The translations under genes were made by a program, and so were the position numbers. A model generated the notes under the pieces. The model searched no databases. It was given only the letters and a program-made list of their open reading frames with translations, and was not told the DNA's origin. 24,724 bases of DNA from Ruminococcaceae bacterium UBA3751 (lineage in GTDB: Bacteria > Bacillota > Clostridia > Oscillospirales > Acutalibacteraceae), in contig DFGL01000034.1 of the NCBI GenBank assembly GCA_002371215.1, forward strand, positions 1-24,724, read 5' to 3'. Numbering within the stretch: position 1 is the stretch's first letter; each line of letters starts with the position of its first letter. This document shows, piece after piece, positions 14,467 through 21,875 of the stretch.

Positions 14467-14853
14467 ATGAACAAATCTAAAAAGCTTATGAAATATATTT
14501 TAATTGGTGGAATTATAGTTATTTTGTTTATAGTTGGTGTTATAGTATTGTCAACAATTGCACAGGGAAAAAACTCTATGCCTCCAAAAACGGTTTCAGG
14601 TATAATTACAGAATCAAAAGGTCATGATATAAAAGTAAAGATTGTTTCATCTGATGTCAATGAATATGATATTATTAGCTATTTTTATTCGGGAAATGTC
14701 ATTAGTGCTTCAATTGATGAGTATTCGCCGATATCGTCTGATGAATTGAAAATTAATGATATAGTAAAATTAGAATTTGCCAAAAAAAATATAAATATAA
14801 ACGGAAATAATGTATATATTTCAAACGCTATCATAAGTGAGACAGAGGACTGA
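14467..14853 (+). CDS. small single-span membrane protein with beta-rich domain (island cargo 2)
   Basis: This 128-residue protein is unrecognised. It has a lysine-rich start, one membrane segment (about 9-31) and an extracytoplasmic or soluble domain of ~95 residues. The motifs TVSGIITES (42-50) and INDIVKLEFA (96-105) parallel VVSGRINKL and ENDIVEIKYI of cargo 1, a spacing and pattern compatible with a small OB-like beta barrel, though this is inference. GAGGTG at good spacing supports the ATG. The C-terminal SETED codons lie in a GTGAGACAG repeat that recurs 20 bases later. It is AT-rich. It sits between palindromes d and e in the same arrangement as cargo 1 between b and c. Confidence 0.7.
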   Translation: MNKSKKLMKYILIGGIIVILFIVGVIVLSTIAQGKNSMPPKTVSGIITESKGHDIKVKIVSSDVNEYDIISYFYSGNVISASIDEYSPISSDELKINDIVKLEFAKKNININGNNVYISNAIISETED

Positions 14854-14859
14854 GGCAGT

Positions 14860-14909
14860 GAGACAGGGTGAGACACGGTACAGCGGTACAGGGGACGGTT
14901 CTCTGTCTC
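14860..14909. repeat. REP-like palindrome e (extended)
   Basis: GAGACAG (14860-14866) pairs with CTGTCTC (14903-14909). The core ACAGGGGACGGTTCTCTGT (14888-14906) has the same orientation as palindrome c. The 27-bp tail repeat overlaps its right end. Confidence 0.8.
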
Positions 14910-14927
14910 AACCATGTTCCAAATAAA
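14901..14927 (+). repeat. 27-bp REP-associated tail repeat, copy 2
   Basis: It matches 13570-13596 at 25 of 27 positions. Here it is noncoding and ends five bases before the rpsF -35 hexamer, marking the right edge of the island. Confidence 0.85.
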
Positions 14928-14931
14928 TATC

Positions 14932-14960
14932 TTGACAATAATATATTTTATTGTTATAAT
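14932..14960 (+). promoter_or_regulatory. consensus sigma-A promoter of rpsF-ssb-rpsR
   Basis: TTGACA (14932-14937) and TATAAT (14955-14960) are perfect and 17 bases apart. It lies immediately right of the REP island, so the insertion stopped just short of the promoter. Confidence 0.92.
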
Positions 14961-14987
14961 ACTAAGGCTTGTAAAAGCAAAAAATCC

Positions 14988-15011
14988 TTGCGCGAGGAGA
15001 TATCGCGCCAA
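14988..15011 (+). promoter_or_regulatory. rpsF leader hairpin, possible S6:S18 autoregulatory site
   Basis: TTG-CGCGA (14988-14995) pairs with TCGCG-C-CAA (15003-15011), leaving a single bulged C and a 7-nt loop. Leaders of rpsF operons in many bacteria carry a stem bound by the S6:S18 complex. I cannot confirm the exact consensus here, only the place and the bulged stem. Confidence 0.35.
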
Positions 15012-15034
15012 AAGTCCAGAAGGAGGTGCTGAAG

Positions 15035-15325
15035 ATGGCATTAAGAAATTACGAAATCGTTATGGTATTTTCACTTTCTAAGGGTGACGAGGCAGTTGAA
15101 GCTCTTAAGGCTAAGTTTACTGACCTTATCTCCAAGAACGGCACTCTCGGCGAAATTGAGGAATGGGGCAAGAGAAAGCTTGCTTACGAAATCAATTACG
15201 AGGCTGAGGGCTACTACGTTCTTATTAACTTCCAAAGTGATGAAAAGTTCCCTGCAGAGCTTGACCGTGTAATCAACATCACTGACGGTGTTCTTCGTTC
15301 ACTCATTGTTGCTAAGGGTGAGTAA
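15035..15325 (+). CDS. rpsF: 30S ribosomal protein bS6
   Basis: This 96-residue protein is bS6, which pairs with bS18 on the 30S platform. It starts MALRNYEIVMVF, has the ferredoxin-like fold pattern, and shows the conserved WGKRKLAYEIN and EGYYVLINF blocks. The ATG at 15035 follows AAGGAGG at ideal spacing; an upstream GTG at 15026 lies inside that site. First gene of rpsF-ssb-rpsR. Confidence 0.97.
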   Translation: MALRNYEIVMVFSLSKGDEAVEALKAKFTDLISKNGTLGEIEEWGKRKLAYEINYEAEGYYVLINFQSDEKFPAELDRVINITDGVLRSLIVAKGE

Positions 15326-15336
15326 GGAGGAAGATT

Positions 15337-15777
15337 ATGATTAACACAGTTGCTTTAATGGGCAGACTTACCTACGAGCCTGAGCTCAGAAGCACGGCAG
15401 GCGGAGTTTCAGTTCTTCGTTTCCAGATTGCGGTTGACAGAAATTATCAGCGCGCAGGCACGGAAAGACAGGCTGACTTTATTGACTGCGTTGCGTGGAG
15501 ACAGACCGCTGAATTCGTTTCACGCTATTTCCACAAGGGCTCGCTCATTGCAGTTGAAGGCTCAATCCAGACACAGAATTATACCGATAAGGACGGAAAG
15601 AACAGAAAGTCCGTTGAGGTTGTTGCAAACAACGTTTCGTTCTGCGGCTCAAAGAATGAGTCCGGCGCAGGCGCACAACCCAATGAATACGAGCAGCCTG
15701 CTCCTAATTACGCAAGCGCTCAGACCAGTGATTTTGAAGAAATTATTGACGACGACGAAGACGATCTTCCGTTCTGA
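15337..15777 (+). CDS. ssb: single-stranded DNA-binding protein
   Basis: This 146-residue SSB has an N-terminal OB fold (about 1-105; MINTVALMGRLTYEPELR, FIDCVAWRQTAEFV, GSLIAVEGSIQTQNY), a short flexible linker and the acidic C-terminal tip DDDEDDLPF that recruits replication and repair proteins. It coats single-stranded DNA as a tetramer. It lies 11 bases after rpsF with AAGGAGG before its ATG, in the classic rpsF-ssb-rpsR order. Confidence 0.97.
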   Translation: MINTVALMGRLTYEPELRSTAGGVSVLRFQIAVDRNYQRAGTERQADFIDCVAWRQTAEFVSRYFHKGSLIAVEGSIQTQNYTDKDGKNRKSVEVVANNVSFCGSKNESGAGAQPNEYEQPAPNYASAQTSDFEEIIDDDEDDLPF

Positions 15778-15780
15778 CCT

Positions 15781-16056
15781 GAAGCAGAGCAAAACAAATA
15801 CGAATTGCCTAAAATGCAGTTTTTAAGCGAAATTCGTCATTTTCATTCTTGCTTTGCGTCGGCAAAGCTACGACTTCAAAAGCCAAATTTCATTTTAACT
15901 CCAAGCATTTTAGGTGCAAGGCAGTTTAAAATGAGCTAATTTGGTTAAGGTCAAGGCAAAAAACGCAGGAATACTTGCGTATTCCGAGAATTTTTAACGC
16001 AGATATTAAGCAAATCAGCCATTTTAAACCAAATTGAATTTGCTTTACTCTGCTTC
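15781..16056. repeat. fold-back (MITE-like) element between ssb and rpsR
   Basis: The ~276-bp gap is bounded by imperfect terminal inverted repeats: GAAGCAGAG at 15781 faces CTCTGCTTC ending at 16056, with 18 of the first 21 bases matching. Inside are further perfect inverted pairs: CCTAAAATGC (15809-15818) with GCATTTTAGG (15905-15914), the hairpin GCTTTGC/GCAAAGC around GTCG, AATTTGGTT with AACCAAATT, and AATAC/GTATT around TTGC. It encodes no convincing protein. It lies within an operon yet lacks a T-tailed terminator, so rpsR is probably still read through. Confidence 0.75.
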
Positions 16057-16072
16057 TGAAAGGAGAAATACC

Positions 16073-16306
16073 ATGGCATATGTAAAAGGTCCGAGAAAGG
16101 GACGCAGAAAAGTTTGTCAGTTCTGCGCTGAAAAGGTAGAATCAATTGATTACAAGGACGCAGCTAAGCTCAGAAAGTTCACTTCCGAGAGAGCTAAAAT
16201 CCTTCCCCGCCGTGTAACAGGTACCTGCGCTAAGCACCAGAGAGAGCTTACCACAGCTATCAAGAGAGCACGCCAGATTGCTATTCTTCCTTACACAGCT
16301 GACTAA
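16073..16306 (+). CDS. rpsR: 30S ribosomal protein bS18, zinc-binding type
   Basis: This 77-residue protein is bS18, partner of bS6. The conserved core IDYKDAAKLRKFTSERAKILPRRVTGTCAKHQRELTTAIKRAR is summarised by its IDYKD and RVTGTC blocks. CQFC near the start with the later Cys and His (CAKH) makes this a zinc-binding paralogue form. The ATG at 16073 has AAAGGAG nearby; longer in-frame starts reach back into the fold-back element and are rejected. Confidence 0.97.
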   Translation: MAYVKGPRKGRRKVCQFCAEKVESIDYKDAAKLRKFTSERAKILPRRVTGTCAKHQRELTTAIKRARQIAILPYTAD

Positions 16307-16317
16307 TTAGCTAACCG

Positions 16318-16347
16318 AACAGCTTACCGAACGGTAAGCTGTTTTAA
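16318..16347 (+). terminator. terminator after rpsR
   Basis: AACAGCTTACC (16318-16328) pairs with GGTAAGCTGTT (16333-16343) around GAAC, followed by TTTTAATTT. Confidence 0.8.
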
Positions 16348-16403
16348 TTTATCCGCTTTTAAATTCACAACCGTGGACAGTCGGGGACTATACATTGTTT
16401 ATA

Positions 16404-16432
16404 TTGACTTATTATAATAATTATGTTAAAAT
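16404..16432 (+). promoter_or_regulatory. sigma-A promoter of the aryl-CoA cluster
   Basis: TTGACT (16404-16409) and TAAAAT (16427-16432) are 17 bases apart. Directly downstream, AACACTT (16436-16442) and AAGTGTT (16461-16467) form an inverted repeat across the expected transcription start, a possible operator or leader hairpin. Confidence 0.65.
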
Positions 16433-16496
16433 AGAAACACTTTAGCGGTTTAAAGGTTTTAAGTGTTAAATCGCACGAAAAAGAGGATGTTATATT

Positions 16497-18134
16497 ATGC
16501 CTATTACAGATTATCTTGAAAAAAACAGCGAGCTGTACGGCGACGAGGTATGCCTTGTTGAGCTCAACCCCGAAATTCAGGAGAAACGCTACGTTACCTG
16601 GAAAGAGTTTTCGCTCACAGAGCCAAAACAGACTGCCGCATACAGACGCGAAATTACATGGAACGTGTTTAACGAGAAGGCTAACCGCTTTGCTAACCTT
16701 CTAATCAGCGGAGGAATCGGCAAGGGCGACAAGGTTGCAATTCTTCTTATGAACTGCCTTGAATGGCTTCCGATTTACTTTGGCGTTCTAAAAACGGGGG
16801 CAATGGCTGTGCCCTTCAATTTCAGATACGATACCGACGAGATTGAATACTGTGCAGACCTTGCAGAGGTTGACATTATGGTATTCGGCTCCGCATTTAT
16901 CGGAAGGCTTGAGCCGATTGCGGACAAGCTCGCTAAAAAATGCAAGCTGATTTACTGCGGCGAAGGCACCTGCCCGAGCTTTGCGGCAAATTACCAGGAG
17001 CTTACGGCGAACGCTTCAAGCGTAAACCCCGAAATTGAAATAAAGGACAGCGACAACGCGGCAATCTATTTCTCCTCGGGAACGACGGGCTTCCCCAAGG
17101 CGATATTGCATAACCATGAAAGCCTTATGCACTCCGCAAAATGCGAACAGGCGCACCACGGTCAGACTCACGACGACGTATTCCTATGCATTCCTCCCCT
17201 TTATCATACGGGAGCAAAAATGCACTGGTTCGGCTCGCTCGTTTCAGGCTCAAAGGCTGTACTGCTTAAGGGAACAAAGCCCGAATATGTTATTCAGGCA
17301 GTACACAACGAGCGCTGCACGATAGTATGGCTTCTCGTTCCGTGGGCTCAGGATATTCTTGACGACATTGACAGCGGAAAGATTGACCTTTCTAAATACG
17401 ATTTATCCTGTTGGAGACTTATGCATATAGGCGCTCAGCCCGTACCGCCAAGTCTTATCAAGCGATGGAAAAAGGTATTTCCGAATCACGATTACGATAC
17501 AAACTACGGTCTTTCGGAAAGCATCGGCCCCGGCTGCGTACATCTCGGCGTTGAAAACACCCACAAGGTAGGCGCAATCGGTAAAGCAGGCTACGGCTGG
17601 GAAACGAAGATTGTTGACCCCGATGGCAACACCGTAGCGCGCGGCGAAATCGGCGAGCTCTGCGTTAAGGGACCCGGAGTTATGACCTGCTACTACCGTA
17701 ACGAGGAGGCAACGAACGAATGCCTTAAGGACGGTTGGCTCTTTACGGGCGATATGGCTAAGGAGGACGAGGACGGATTTATCTTCCTTGTTGACAGAAA
17801 GAAGGACGTAATCATCAGCGGCGGCGAGAACATATATCCCGTTCAGATTGAGGATTACATCAGAAAAATGAATCAGGTTAAGGACGTTGCCGTTATAGGT
17901 ATGCCAGATTCAAGACTCGGCGAAATCTCCGCAGCGATTATTGAAGTTAAAGAAGGCTTTACCCTTACCGAGGATGAGGTTAACGATTTCTGCCTCGGCA
18001 TGGCGAGATACAAGAGGCCGAGAAAGGTTATCTTTGCAGACATTCCGAGAAACCCGACGGGTAAAATTGAAAAGCCCGCTCTCAGAAAGATTTACTGCGT
18101 TGAAAACCTTGTTGCCAAGGAAAACGAATCATAA
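16497..18134 (+). CDS. AMP-forming acyl-CoA synthetase
   Basis: This 545-residue adenylate-forming enzyme would activate a carboxylic acid to its CoA thioester via an acyl-AMP. The ATP loop is SSGTTGFPK (about 193-201), followed by YGLSES, GWLFTGDMAKEDEDGF, the hinge region DRKKDVIISGGENIYPVQIED and the catalytic lysine K523 in PTGKIEKP. An N-terminal stretch (about 24-56) separates two pieces of the usual start of the domain, as in some Clostridial homologues. The substrate is unknown. It precedes the indolepyruvate oxidoreductase and phenylacetate-CoA ligase genes, which makes an aryl or branched acid plausible; a fatty acid remains possible. AGAGGAT supports the ATG. Confidence 0.88.
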   Translation: MPITDYLEKNSELYGDEVCLVELNPEIQEKRYVTWKEFSLTEPKQTAAYRREITWNVFNEKANRFANLLISGGIGKGDKVAILLMNCLEWLPIYFGVLKTGAMAVPFNFRYDTDEIEYCADLAEVDIMVFGSAFIGRLEPIADKLAKKCKLIYCGEGTCPSFAANYQELTANASSVNPEIEIKDSDNAAIYFSSGTTGFPKAILHNHESLMHSAKCEQAHHGQTHDDVFLCIPPLYHTGAKMHWFGSLVSGSKAVLLKGTKPEYVIQAVHNERCTIVWLLVPWAQDILDDIDSGKIDLSKYDLSCWRLMHIGAQPVPPSLIKRWKKVFPNHDYDTNYGLSESIGPGCVHLGVENTHKVGAIGKAGYGWETKIVDPDGNTVARGEIGELCVKGPGVMTCYYRNEEATNECLKDGWLFTGDMAKEDEDGFIFLVDRKKDVIISGGENIYPVQIEDYIRKMNQVKDVAVIGMPDSRLGEISAAIIEVKEGFTLTEDEVNDFCLGMARYKRPRKVIFADIPRNPTGKIEKPALRKIYCVENLVAKENES

Positions 18135-18138
18135 ATGA

Positions 18139-18167
18139 TTGTAATTTATATTAAATTGTGATATTAT
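18139..18167 (+). promoter_or_regulatory. possible internal promoter for iorA
   Basis: TTGTAA (18139-18144) and TATTAT (18162-18167) are 17 bases apart within the AT-rich 66-bp gap before iorA. This would allow iorAB and later genes to be expressed without the acyl-CoA synthetase. Confidence 0.4.
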
Positions 18168-18200
18168 ATATAATTATTTTAAGTAAACAGAGGTAAAAAG

Positions 18201-19922
18201 ATGAAAGAATTAATGCTCGGCAACAAGGCGTTTGCCCGCGGACTTTATGAGGCGGGATGCTCTGTTGCATCAAGCTACCCCGGAACTCCTTCAACGGAGA
18301 TTACCGAGGAGGCTGCAAAATATGATGAGATTTACTGCGAATGGGCGCCGAATGAAAAGGTAGCTATGGAGGTAGCTTTCGGCGCTGCTATGGCAGGTAA
18401 AAGAAGCTTTTGCGGAATGAAGCACGTTGGCTTAAACGTTGCCGCTGACCCGCTTTACACGGCTTCATACACAGGCGTTAACGCGGGTATGGTAATAGGC
18501 GTTGCGGATGACGCGGGAATGCACTCCTCTCAGAACGAGCAGGACAGCCGCCACCACGCAATCGCTTCCAAGGTACCTATGCTTGAGCCTTCCGACAGCG
18601 ACGAGGCGCTCCGCTTTACAAAGCTTGCATACGAGCTCTCGGAGGAATTCGACACCCCCGTTATAGTTAAGATGTGCACCCGTGTTTCACACTGCCAGAG
18701 CATCGTTGAAAAGGGCGAAAGAGTTGAGGTATCAAAGCCTTATGAGCACAATATTGCTAAATACGTTATGATGCCGGGTAACGCTAAAAAGCGCCATCCG
18801 TTCGTTGAGGAGAGAACCGAAAAACTCCGTGAATGGGCTGAGACAAGCGACATTAACCGCGTTGAAATGGGCGACACCGCTCTCGGTATTATAACAAGCT
18901 CAACAAGCTATCTTTACGCAAAAGAGGTTTTCGGCGATAGAGCAAGCGTACTTAAACTCGGAATGGTTAATCCCCTCCCCGTTAAGCTTATTAAGGACTT
19001 TGCTTCAAAGGTTGACAGACTCGTTGTAATCGAAGAGCTTGACCCGATTATTGAAAACCACTGCAGAGCGCTCGGGCTTGACGTTCAGGGCAAGGATATA
19101 CTCCCGATTATCGGCGAATTCTCGCAGAATCTTATTGCTGAAAAGCTCGGCGAACCGAAAAAAGAGAGCTGCAAGTTTGACGAGGAGCTTCCTATGCGCC
19201 CGCCCGCAATGTGCTCGGGATGTCCGCACAGAGGAGTTTTCTACACGCTTAACAAGAATAAATGCACCGTTCTCGGAGATATCGGATGTTACACTCTCGG
19301 CGCAGTTGCACCGCTTTCGGCTATGCATATGACGCTTTGTATGGGCGGCTCAGTATCCTCGATTCACGGCTTTAACAAGGCGCTCGGCGAGACTGCAGAG
19401 GGCAGTACCGTTGCGGTTATCGGCGATTCAACCTTTATGCATTCGGGTATGACCGGACTTGCTAATATAGCATATAATCAGAGCAATTCAACCGTTATCA
19501 TCCTTGATAACTCCATTACCGGAATGACGGGACATCAGCAGAATCCCACGACGGGCTACAATATTAAAGGTGACCCCGCGGGCAAGATTGACCTTGAAGC
19601 GCTTTGCAAATCAATGGGCTTTAACAGGGTAAGGGTTGTTGACCCGTACGACCTTAAGGCTACGGACGAGGCGGTTAAAGAGGAACTTAAGGCAGACGAG
19701 CCTTCCGTAATCATCTCCCGCCGTCCCTGCGTACTGCTTAAATACGTTAAAACAAATCCGCCGCTCAAGGTGGATAACGATAAGTGCCGCGGCTGTAAGG
19801 CTTGTATGAAGCTCGGCTGCCCGTCAATCAGCTTCAGAGACGGTAAGGCGCATATTGATAACACACTTTGCACAGGCTGCGGAGTTTGTCAGCAGCTCTG
19901 TCATTTTGACGCATTAAACTAA
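18201..19922 (+). CDS. iorA: indolepyruvate:ferredoxin oxidoreductase, alpha subunit
   Basis: This 573-residue subunit oxidatively decarboxylates aryl pyruvates (indolepyruvate, phenylpyruvate, hydroxyphenylpyruvate) to arylacetyl-CoA, passing electrons to ferredoxin. The pyrimidine-binding domain is N-terminal (SSYPGTPSTEI), and the thiamine-pyrophosphate signature GDSTFMHSGMTGL with downstream LDNSITGMTG lies in the second half. A C-terminal di-cluster ferredoxin domain has CxxCxxCxxxxC (C529, C532, C535, C540) and CxxCxxCxxxC (C557, C560, C563, C567) for [4Fe-4S] clusters. Length is slightly short but all cofactor motifs are present. iorB follows at once. The reaction is reversible, so direction is undecided. 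Confidence 0.95.
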   Translation: MKELMLGNKAFARGLYEAGCSVASSYPGTPSTEITEEAAKYDEIYCEWAPNEKVAMEVAFGAAMAGKRSFCGMKHVGLNVAADPLYTASYTGVNAGMVIGVADDAGMHSSQNEQDSRHHAIASKVPMLEPSDSDEALRFTKLAYELSEEFDTPVIVKMCTRVSHCQSIVEKGERVEVSKPYEHNIAKYVMMPGNAKKRHPFVEERTEKLREWAETSDINRVEMGDTALGIITSSTSYLYAKEVFGDRASVLKLGMVNPLPVKLIKDFASKVDRLVVIEELDPIIENHCRALGLDVQGKDILPIIGEFSQNLIAEKLGEPKKESCKFDEELPMRPPAMCSGCPHRGVFYTLNKNKCTVLGDIGCYTLGAVAPLSAMHMTLCMGGSVSSIHGFNKALGETAEGSTVAVIGDSTFMHSGMTGLANIAYNQSNSTVIILDNSITGMTGHQQNPTTGYNIKGDPAGKIDLEALCKSMGFNRVRVVDPYDLKATDEAVKEELKADEPSVIISRRPCVLLKYVKTNPPLKVDNDKCRGCKACMKLGCPSISFRDGKAHIDNTLCTGCGVCQQLCHFDALN

Positions 19923-19935
19923 GGAGGACTTGACT

Positions 19936-20505
19936 ATGACAAAGAATATTATGATTGTCGGAGTCGGCGGTCAGGGCTCCCTGCTTGCAAGCAAAATGCT
20001 CGGTCAGATTCTTCTGACTGCAGGCTACGACGTTAAGGTTTCCGAGGTACACGGAATGAGCCAGCGCGGCGGCTCCGTTGTTACCTACGTCCGCTTTGGC
20101 GACAAGGTATACTCCCCCGTTATTGACAAGGGCGAAGCGGATTACATTATTTCATTTGAGCTTCTTGAGGCTGCAAGATACGTTGAATACCTTAAGCCTC
20201 ACGGACATATAGTCGTTAACACTCAGCAGATTGACCCGATGCCGGTTATTACGGGTAATGCGGTATATCCTGAAAACCTTATCGAAAAGATGAAGGCTTC
20301 GGGCGCTGAAGTTGAGGCGTTTGACGCACTTGCCGTTGCCGAGGAGGCAGGCTCTCCGAAGGCAGTAAACATTGCCCTTTTAGGCAAGCTTTCAAAGAAA
20401 TTTGAATTTACCGAGGAGCAGTGGCTTGACGCGCTTGAAAAATGCGTTCCGCCAAAGTTCCTTGAGCTTAACAAAAAGGCGTTTGCGCTCGGCAGAAATT
20501 CATAG
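19936..20505 (+). CDS. iorB: indolepyruvate:ferredoxin oxidoreductase, beta subunit
   Basis: This 189-residue protein is the gamma-type (POR_N-related) small subunit of the IOR complex. It starts with IMIVGVGGQGSLLASKML and carries the characteristic SEVHGMSQRGGSVVTYVRFG, which lines the CoA/substrate channel. The ATG at 19936 has AAGGAGG eight bases upstream; the in-frame TTG at 19930 is too near. It starts 13 bases after iorA and must act with it as a heterodimeric or tetrameric complex. Confidence 0.95.
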   Translation: MTKNIMIVGVGGQGSLLASKMLGQILLTAGYDVKVSEVHGMSQRGGSVVTYVRFGDKVYSPVIDKGEADYIISFELLEAARYVEYLKPHGHIVVNTQQIDPMPVITGNAVYPENLIEKMKASGAEVEAFDALAVAEEAGSPKAVNIALLGKLSKKFEFTEEQWLDALEKCVPPKFLELNKKAFALGRNS

Positions 20506-20552
20506 CACATCCCCAAACAAACTATAGGAATAAAAAACAGGAGGTTAAAGGC

Positions 20553-21860
20553 ATGGAAAAAAGATACTATCAGCCGGAAATAGAAACAATGCCGGTTGAG
20601 GAAATCAAAAAGCTTCAATGTGAGAAGCTTATAAAACAGGTTAAATATGTTTACGACAACGTTGCATATTACCGCAATCTGATGGACAAAAAGGGCGTTA
20701 AGCCCGAGGACATCAAATCCCTTGAGGACATAAGCAAGCTCCCCTTCCTTTCAAAGGATGATTTAAGAGAGGCTTATCCCTACGGACTGCTCGGTACCGA
20801 TTTAAAGAACATTGTCAGAATTCAGTCCACCTCGGGCACAACGGGAAGGCGCGTTGTTGCGTTTTACACTCAGAAGGATATTGACCTCTGGGAAGAATGC
20901 TGCGCAAGAGCCATTGTTGCCGCAGGCGGTACGGAGGACGACGTTTGCCACGTTTGTTACGGCTACGGCTTATTTACGGGCGGCGCAGGACTCAACGGCG
21001 GTTCGCACAAGGTAGGCTGTATGACGCTTCCTATGTCATCGGGCAACACTAACAGACAGATTCAGTTTATGATGGATTTAGGCTCAACTATTCTCTGCTG
21101 TACTCCGTCATACGCTGCATATATCGGCGAATCCCTTGCAGAGCAGGGCTACAAGCCTGAGGATAACAAGCTTAAAGCAGGTATCTTCGGCGCAGAGCCC
21201 TGGACAGAGGAAATGAGGCAGGAGATTGAAAAGAGCCTCGGAATCAAGGCTTACGATATTTACGGTCTTACCGAAACCTCAGGTCCCGGCGTTGCTTTTG
21301 AATGTGAAGAGCAATCGGGTATGCACATCAATGAGGACCATTTTTACGCTGAAATAATTGACCCCGATACCGGAGAGGTTCTCCCCGAGGGCTCAAAGGG
21401 CGAGCTCGTTTTCACATCTCTTGACAAGGAGGGCTTCCCTCTTCTCCGCTACAGAACTAAGGATATATGCATTTTATCGCGCGAAAAATGCTCCTGCGGC
21501 AGAACTCATATCAAGATGACAAAGCCGCTCGGCAGAAGCGACGATATGATGATTATCCGCGGCGTTAACGTTTTCCCGAGCCAGATTGAAACCGTTCTGC
21601 TCAAAGAGGGATATACACCCAACTATCAGATTGTTGTTGACCGTGTTAACAACACCGATACCTTTGACATTTATGTTGAATGCTCGCCCGAGCGTTTTTC
21701 GGACAAGGTTTCGGAAATGCAGGCAAGCGAAAGAAGCCTTGCTGTTGCAATGCGCGCTATGCTCGGCATAAACCCGAAAATTCATCTTGCGGCGCCAAAA
21801 ACCATTGAGCGTTCCGAGGGCAAAGCAGTTCGTGTTATTGACAAGCGTAAGTTACATTAA
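20553..21860 (+). CDS. paaK: phenylacetate-CoA ligase family protein
   Basis: This 435-residue AMP-forming ligase interconverts phenylacetate (or indole-, hydroxyphenyl-acetate) plus ATP and CoA with the arylacetyl-CoA. The ATP loop is STSGTTGRR (92-100), with the family blocks AEPWTEEMRQEIE, YDIYGLTE, LLRYRTKDI and GRSDDMMIIRGVNVFPSQIE, and a C-terminal domain ending VRVIDKRKLH. Length is normal. Strong AGGAGG precedes the ATG. Next to iorAB it could work forward, activating arylacetate, or backward, yielding ATP from arylacetyl-CoA as proposed for other IOR-linked ligases. The catalytic lysine usually near the C-terminus corresponds to the SEGKAVRV region. Confidence 0.92.
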   Translation: MEKRYYQPEIETMPVEEIKKLQCEKLIKQVKYVYDNVAYYRNLMDKKGVKPEDIKSLEDISKLPFLSKDDLREAYPYGLLGTDLKNIVRIQSTSGTTGRRVVAFYTQKDIDLWEECCARAIVAAGGTEDDVCHVCYGYGLFTGGAGLNGGSHKVGCMTLPMSSGNTNRQIQFMMDLGSTILCCTPSYAAYIGESLAEQGYKPEDNKLKAGIFGAEPWTEEMRQEIEKSLGIKAYDIYGLTETSGPGVAFECEEQSGMHINEDHFYAEIIDPDTGEVLPEGSKGELVFTSLDKEGFPLLRYRTKDICILSREKCSCGRTHIKMTKPLGRSDDMMIIRGVNVFPSQIETVLLKEGYTPNYQIVVDRVNNTDTFDIYVECSPERFSDKVSEMQASERSLAVAMRAMLGINPKIHLAAPKTIERSEGKAVRVIDKRKLH

Positions 21861-21875
21861 TAAGGAGGAAGCATT

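Noticed and set aside
12861..14931. CRISPR array
   Set aside because: The repeated palindromes are few, alternate in orientation and have unequal, gene-sized spacing, so they are REP-like elements.
16034..16072. N-terminal extension of rpsR
   Set aside because: The extra residues come from the fold-back element's end; the ATG at 16073 has its own ribosome site and gives normal bS18.
16366..16395. GGACAGTCGGGGACT-type GC-rich patch before the acyl-CoA synthetase promoter
   Set aside because: It faintly recalls the REP core (GGGGAC) but has no long palindrome and only a four-base stem, so I could not support it as a repeat copy.
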